From assembly GCF_021369635.1 (NCBI RefSeq), contig NZ_JAJNBZ010000015.1, positions 1-64,000 on the forward strand: a DNA stretch of 64,000 nt. Direction: 5' to 3'. Position 1 is the stretch's first letter; every line of letters starts with the position of its first letter. The DNA is from Paenibacillus profundus (GTDB lineage: Bacteria; Bacillota; Bacilli; Paenibacillales; Paenibacillaceae). The notes beneath the pieces are model-generated. The model made no database searches and was not told the origin of the DNA. It saw only the letters and a list, made by a program, of their open reading frames with translations. Below are positions 60,152 to 64,000 of this stretch, one piece after another. Both the position numbers and the translations under genes were made by a program.

Positions 60152-61204
60152 TCAAGCCAGCCCCAAAAGATACACTAGTGCAAATCCAAGACACGAAAGT
60201 AAAACGGAACCGATAAGCCCTGCAGCGAACGATTTCATCCCGAGACGGCGGAACGTGACCAGATCCACATTCAAGCCGAGGCCCGCCATCGCCATCGCAA
60301 TGAGCATGTAAGCAATCGTCACGATGACGCTCGCGATGTCCGCCGACACGATGCCAAGCGAGTTGAACCCGCTCACGAGCAGGAAGCCGAGAATGAACCA
60401 CGGAATCGGAATCGACTTCCATGAGGTCTTCGAGCTTCCGCCCTGTTCCTTCTGTTCTGCACGGCTTGCCCAAATCCCGATCAGGATCGCGACCGGCACG
60501 AGCAGAGCCACCCGCGTCAGCTTAACGATGACTGCCATGTCAACCGCATCGTTCCCCCCTGGTGCCGCTGCCGCAATGACGTGTGCGATTTCGTGCAGGG
60601 TCGCTCCCGAGAATATGCCATACCCGTTCGGCGAAAATCCGAGCACCGGATACAGGAACGTGTATACTAATGTGAATATCGTTCCGAGGATGGCTACCAT
60701 GGCCGCCCCGATGGCGGTTTCATCATCCTTCGCCTTAATTTGCGGAGCGATCGCCACCACGGCAGCAGCGCCGCATATCGCCGTGCCGCAAGCCGTAAGG
60801 ATGCCGAGCCGCTTCTCTACCTTGAACAGCCGCGCAAGTCCGTAGACGACCGACAGCGTAAACGCGATGACGATGACGGCGATAAGGAACACCTTCGGCC
60901 CCGCATTGACGATATCCATCAAGTTCAGCCGCATGCCGAGCAAGATAATCCCAAGGCGCAACAGCTTCTTGCTTGAAAAGTTCGTGCCGGCAACCAATTG
61001 CTCCGGCAATCCGATCGTCGCCCGCCAAGCGATGCCGATTAAGATCGCGATGACGAGCTGCCCCATAATGCTCAAAAACGGAAATCCCGCCAAATATTTG
61101 GCAACCAACGCAATGATGAGCGTCAGACCGATTCCGAGCGCGAAGCCTGAATATTGTTTCTGTCTCTTCGGCTTCGTCGCCGCAAGCACTTCCCCTTGAC
61201 TCAT
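60152..61204 (-). CDS. YeiH/UPF0324-family membrane exporter
   Basis: The protein is about 350 residues with about 10 membrane helices. It has the family features LLRLGIILLGMRLNLMDIV, LTACGTAICGAAAVVAIAPQIKAKDDETAIG, SGATLHEIAHVIAAAA and LGLNVDLVTFRRLGMKSFAAG. Members are putative sulfate or sulfur-compound exporters. The start at 61204 has GGGGG 5 nt upstream and AAGGAG further; a long frame to 61318 is not credible. It is divergent from a LysR gene, the usual arrangement for this family. Confidence 0.86.
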   Translation of the reverse strand: MSQGEVLAATKPKRQKQYSGFALGIGLTLIIALVAKYLAGFPFLSIMGQLVIAILIGIAWRATIGLPEQLVAGTNFSSKKLLRLGIILLGMRLNLMDIVNAGPKVFLIAVIVIAFTLSVVYGLARLFKVEKRLGILTACGTAICGAAAVVAIAPQIKAKDDETAIGAAMVAILGTIFTLVYTFLYPVLGFSPNGYGIFSGATLHEIAHVIAAAAPGGNDAVDMAVIVKLTRVALLVPVAILIGIWASRAEQKEQGGSSKTSWKSIPIPWFILGFLLVSGFNSLGIVSADIASVIVTIAYMLIAMAMAGLGLNVDLVTFRRLGMKSFAAGLIGSVLLSCLGFALVYLLGLA

Positions 61205-61602
61205 GTTTACCCCCAACTCCTTGTCTATCACTGGGATACAGCTATGAATTACAGTGTTAAAGTATTTGTGACATGTCGAATAAGCACCGGTCCACGATTT
61301 CTCGTCCTTCCGTGCCATTCATGCCTACCATTGCCACTCAACACCATTAACATCACGTTGCTATATTCCAATGAACCTTGTGTTCATAATTCCACTATAT
61401 AGAGGATTCCGGGGGAAGTGAAATACCGAAATGCTATCGTAACGATTAGGAATACTTATGCTTGTATGGGCAATATGCACCAAGACCGTGTTATTACGGG
61501 ATTGTTCCGAACAGCGGGAAGGGATAAAATGGGTGGTGGACGTTCAAGATGATGGAACGTATGGCAAGCGGTACAGCTTGCAGACTGCGGAGGAACAACA
61601 AA
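61205..61602. other. 398-bp divergent region between the exporter and its LysR regulator
   Basis: It should hold both promoters and the LysR sites. A TTCC-GGG-GGAA dyad lies near 61409. Nothing else is recognised, and the open frames in it lack ribosome binding sites. Confidence 0.4.
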
Positions 61603-62490
61603 ATGATGGTAGATACATTGAAAGTGTATGTAACGGTAGTGGAACAGAGCAATTTCTCGCGCGCGGCCAAAGTGCTCAATCTGTCCCAGCCGGGCGTCAG
61701 CCTGCACATTCGCAATTTGGAAAATGAATTCGGCGTCAAGCTCATTCACCGTTCCTCGAAGCACGTCAAGATGACGGAAGCAGGGGAGATACTATACGAA
61801 CGCGCCAAGCAAATGCTCTCGCTCTTCGATACAGCCAAAGAAGAGATTCATCTGTTGCGGGATGAAGTGACGGGCTCTCTTAAAATTGGCGCCAGCTATA
61901 CAATTGGCGAATATATTTTGCCGCGGCTCATTGCGGAATTCGCCCAGCAATATCCGCAAGTGGACGTTCACGCGACGATTGCGAATACGGAGGATATCGC
62001 GCAAGCTATCCGGTCCAATGAGCTTGATATCGGGCTTGTGGAGGGCAAGGTGGACTATGCGGACATTCAAGTGAAGCATCCGTTCATGGAGGACGAAATG
62101 GTGCTGGTCGTGCCGCCGGATCACTCCTTGTGCTCCACTCGTACGGCCGATGCGGCCATGCTGCAGCATCAAGTGTGGATACTGCGGGAGAACGGCTCTG
62201 GCACGAGGTCTTATTGTGATCAGTTCATTAAGGATCTGGGGCTTGCAGTGAAGCGCACCTTCGTCTTTAATAGCAATCAGGGCGTGAAGGAAGCAGTTAT
62301 GGCTGGTCTCGGCGCCGCGCTTCTGTCCCGATGGGTCATCCGCAAAGAGCTGGAAGCGGGCGAATTGTGCAGCATCCAAGTGAAGGGCGCGCGCATTACG
62401 CGGCAGTTTTTTATTTTGCAGGATACGAAAACCTCTTCCACCATGGCGATGAAAATGTTCGTCCAGAAGCTAAGACAGCTCAACATCTAA
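61603..62490 (+). CDS. LysR-family regulator, CysL/YwfK-like
   Basis: The product is about 295 residues. The winged helix is at 1-60 (VDTLKVYVTVVEQSNFSRAAKVLNLSQPGVSLHIRNLE) and the effector domain from about 90 (GSLKIGASYTIGEYILPRLIAEFAQQYPQV). CysL-like regulators control sulfur or related anion genes, and the divergent YeiH-type exporter is the expected target. The start at 61603 has GGAGG 9 nt upstream; a second ATG follows at once. A terminator follows the gene. Confidence 0.86.
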   Translation: MMVDTLKVYVTVVEQSNFSRAAKVLNLSQPGVSLHIRNLENEFGVKLIHRSSKHVKMTEAGEILYERAKQMLSLFDTAKEEIHLLRDEVTGSLKIGASYTIGEYILPRLIAEFAQQYPQVDVHATIANTEDIAQAIRSNELDIGLVEGKVDYADIQVKHPFMEDEMVLVVPPDHSLCSTRTADAAMLQHQVWILRENGSGTRSYCDQFIKDLGLAVKRTFVFNSNQGVKEAVMAGLGAALLSRWVIRKELEAGELCSIQVKGARITRQFFILQDTKTSSTMAMKMFVQKLRQLNI

Positions 62491-62516
62491 GAACGCATCA
62501 AGTAAGCAAATAGAAG

Positions 62517-62549
62517 AAGCCGACCGGAGTTGCCCGATCGGCTTTGTTG
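62517..62549 (+). terminator. Terminator of the CysL-like gene
   Basis: AAGCCGA pairs with TCGGCTT, with inner CGG/CCG pairs, and is followed by a weak TGTTGCT tail. Confidence 0.6.
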
Positions 62550-62600
62550 CTATTGCGGCAGCGAGGGATAGTTCATTCAGGTGTTTTTGCGCAGTGGCGC

Positions 62601-63410
62601 TTAATCAGCAGCGGCGGCGCCGCTGGACCGGGAGGCTAGCTCGTCGATGCATGCTAGCAGCTCATCCATCTGGCAGATGGCATAAGCGGGCCGATATGCC
62701 TCGGGCTGCAACGAAGTGTGCAGCTCCGGGTCTTCCTTGCGCATCTGCTCCTCGCAACGCTGCAGGAACGGCGCCTGTGTCGTCCGTTCTGCCGGGGACA
62801 GCACTTCCAATCCGGCAGGTAAATCCCGAGCAACCAGCACGGATGGAATGCCGGATTGGTTCGCCATATGTATATCGTGATCGAGACGATCTCCGACATG
62901 GGCCACGATTATCCCGTCTTGCTGCAGCTCCCGCAATATGCCGGCGTCGGGCTTCCCGCACTCCATTCGCTCTGGGGTGATGATATCATCGAACAAGCTT
63001 CCGATGCCAAGCTCCTCCATTACGGGATATTGGTATTTACGGAATCCGTTCGTCACGGCCGCAAGTGAATAACCTTTCTGCTTCAGCTTCTCCAACGTCG
63101 GAAGCACTGTGTCATCCAGCAAATAAATTTTGGGCGCGGCAGCATGCTTCAACAGCAGCTGCTCCACATCGATGGACAGGCTAAGTCCCCAATCCTTCGA
63201 GAGCTGACGCACGATATCATCCCAATCGTAGGCCGCAACCATCTCCTGCCGCTTCATCCGGAGCTTATGCTCTTGGAACAACGCCTTCCTAACTTCAATA
63301 TTTCGGTTCAGTTCACCGCAAATCAGTTGTTCCACCTCGGGAAAAATCCATGCGGAAAACGGATTCTGCATCAACGTTCCATCCAAATCAAACGTAATCC
63401 ATTTGTTCAA
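62601..63410 (-). CDS. HAD-superfamily hydrolase
   Basis: The 269-residue protein has nucleophile D8 and acid D10 (ITFDLDGTL), motif II LAAVTNGF, a lysine in MECGKPDAG and motif IV VAHVGDRLDHDIHMA. The cap is the helical type (QLICGELNRNIEVRKALFQE). It resembles pyrimidine or small-molecule phosphatases; the substrate is unknown. The start is a TTG at 63410 within the 3' end of the ABC exporter gene, so it is cotranscribed with it. The C-terminal Ala/Ser-rich tail is unusual. Confidence 0.83.
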   Translation of the reverse strand: MNKWITFDLDGTLMQNPFSAWIFPEVEQLICGELNRNIEVRKALFQEHKLRMKRQEMVAAYDWDDIVRQLSKDWGLSLSIDVEQLLLKHAAAPKIYLLDDTVLPTLEKLKQKGYSLAAVTNGFRKYQYPVMEELGIGSLFDDIITPERMECGKPDAGILRELQQDGIIVAHVGDRLDHDIHMANQSGIPSVLVARDLPAGLEVLSPAERTTQAPFLQRCEEQMRKEDPELHTSLQPEAYRPAYAICQMDELLACIDELASRSSGAAAAD

Positions 63411-64000
63411 TGCTCATCCCTGCCTTTTTAACGAGTTCGGCTGTCTGGCCGTCATCCTGCTGCTGCAGCTGCGTACAGTACAGCGCATAATACTTTCCCT
63501 CAAGCGCAAGCAGCTCTTCATATGTCCCTCACTCCACAATGCTCCCGTCCTCCATAACCAAAATGGTATCCGCATGGCGGATAGTAGATAGCCTATGAGC
63601 GATAACTAGTGTCGTCTTGTCCTTCATCAGCCTTGACAGCGCATCCTGCACCAGCCGTTCCGATTCGTTATCGAGCGCCGCCGTTGCTTCATCCAGCAGC
63701 AGCACAGGGGCATTACGTATAATTGCCCGGGCAATAGAAATGCGCTGGCGCTGGCAGCCCGACAGCTGTGAGCCGCGTTCCCCAATTTCCGTATGGAAGC
63801 CGTTCGGCAGCTGCATAATGAAGTCGTACGCATTCGCATGCTTAGCGGCGGCGCTCACTTCCTCTTCGGTTGCATCAGACTTGCCGTCGGAAATATTGTC
63901 CCATATCGTTCCAGTAAATAACTGCATCTCCTGCGGAACGAAGCCGTAATAATCCCGCACGCAATGCCAAGAGCCAAGATTCACCGCGATACTTATCATC
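63388..64000 (-). pseudogene. ABC exporter ATPase 3' end, broken by a stop and altered signature (partial)
   Basis: This is the nucleotide-binding domain of an ABC-B-type exporter cut by the window edge: [22 protein letters not shown], then [27 protein letters not shown] and the H-loop VIAHRLSTI. The signature should be LSGGQ, but has a cysteine. After MEDGSIVE a TGA (63529-63531) stops the frame, although the frame goes on with GTYEELLALEGKYYALYCTQ, the normal family end, to a stop at 63388. Both changes point to an inactive or decaying gene. Its start lies outside the window. Confidence 0.7.

Noticed and set aside
60324-60845. 173-codon ORF antisense to the YeiH-family gene
   Set aside because: It is a shadow frame with no start signals; the membrane protein on the other strand explains it.
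1-64000. CRISPR arrays, tRNA or rRNA genes, phage or integrase genes
   Set aside because: No regularly spaced direct repeats, no cloverleaf or rRNA core sequences and no recombinase motifs were noticed on either strand.

Overview
The window looks like chromosomal DNA of a low-to-middle GC, endospore-lineage Firmicute, most likely Paenibacillus or a close relative. The signs are strong AGGAGG ribosome binding sites with frequent GTG and TTG starts, an AdeR-ald pair, putBC genes, a FosB-type enzyme, copper-amine-oxidase-N (stalk) domain surface proteins, a GH81 glucanase, orphan lipoprotein solute-binding proteins and WYL/YafY and AraC regulators. This placement is inference from gene content. 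No rRNA, tRNA, CRISPR array, intact transposase or phage gene was seen.

Positions 1-31 kb, mostly minus strand, are a dense patchwork of small single-domain enzymes typical of drug, toxin or stress modification: APH-type kinases (681, 27091), GNAT acetyltransferases (7512, 8076, 8618, 18825, 20517, 23907, 27898), VOC/glyoxalase proteins including a FosB-like thiol transferase (7118, 9796, 17591), DinB-like proteins (9046, 28634), Nudix, HD and HAD hydrolases, methyltransferase and flavoprotein genes. Several genes here are broken: a frameshifted GNAT, two GNAT remnants, an alpha/beta hydrolase with an internal deletion, a methyltransferase N-terminus with a stop, and a nonsense-interrupted ORF after fosB. 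Embedded in it is a two-gene osmoprotectant importer with permease and binding protein fused (21.4-23.8 kb), and an ATP-grasp/S66-peptidase pair (15.4-17.3 kb).

Positions 29-38 kb hold an NCS2 permease, a TyrR-like PAS/AAA+/Fis regulator lacking the sigma-54 GAFTGA motif, the divergent proline catabolic genes putB-putC, a secreted GH81 beta-1,3-glucanase and an APH-fold kinase. Positions 38.5-42.8 kb are a sugar-type ABC importer (binding protein and two permeases, no ATPase) divergent from an AraC regulator, with a cre-like site and a hairpin between them. Positions 44-49.2 kb carry three tandem paralogous lipoprotein binding proteins with no transporter, duplicated together with their leaders and terminators. 

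Positions 49-64 kb hold an AI-2E family transporter, a Nudix protein, an ABC-F ATPase behind a 52-codon leader ORF and a strong terminator (a probable attenuator), a GyrI-like protein, a Gfo/Idh/MocA oxidoreductase, a stalk-domain secreted protein, adeR-ald for alanine catabolism, a YeiH-family exporter divergent from a CysL-like LysR regulator, a HAD hydrolase, and the 3' end of an ABC exporter gene with a stop codon and an altered signature motif.

At least three families of short dispersed intergenic repeats run through the window: a 130-300 bp family (about 3565, 14394, 43665, 55766), an AAGTG...TTCAAAAAG family (7925, 20035, 30508, 31869), and ATTGGAT/ATCCAAT hairpins (94, 14583, 14633).
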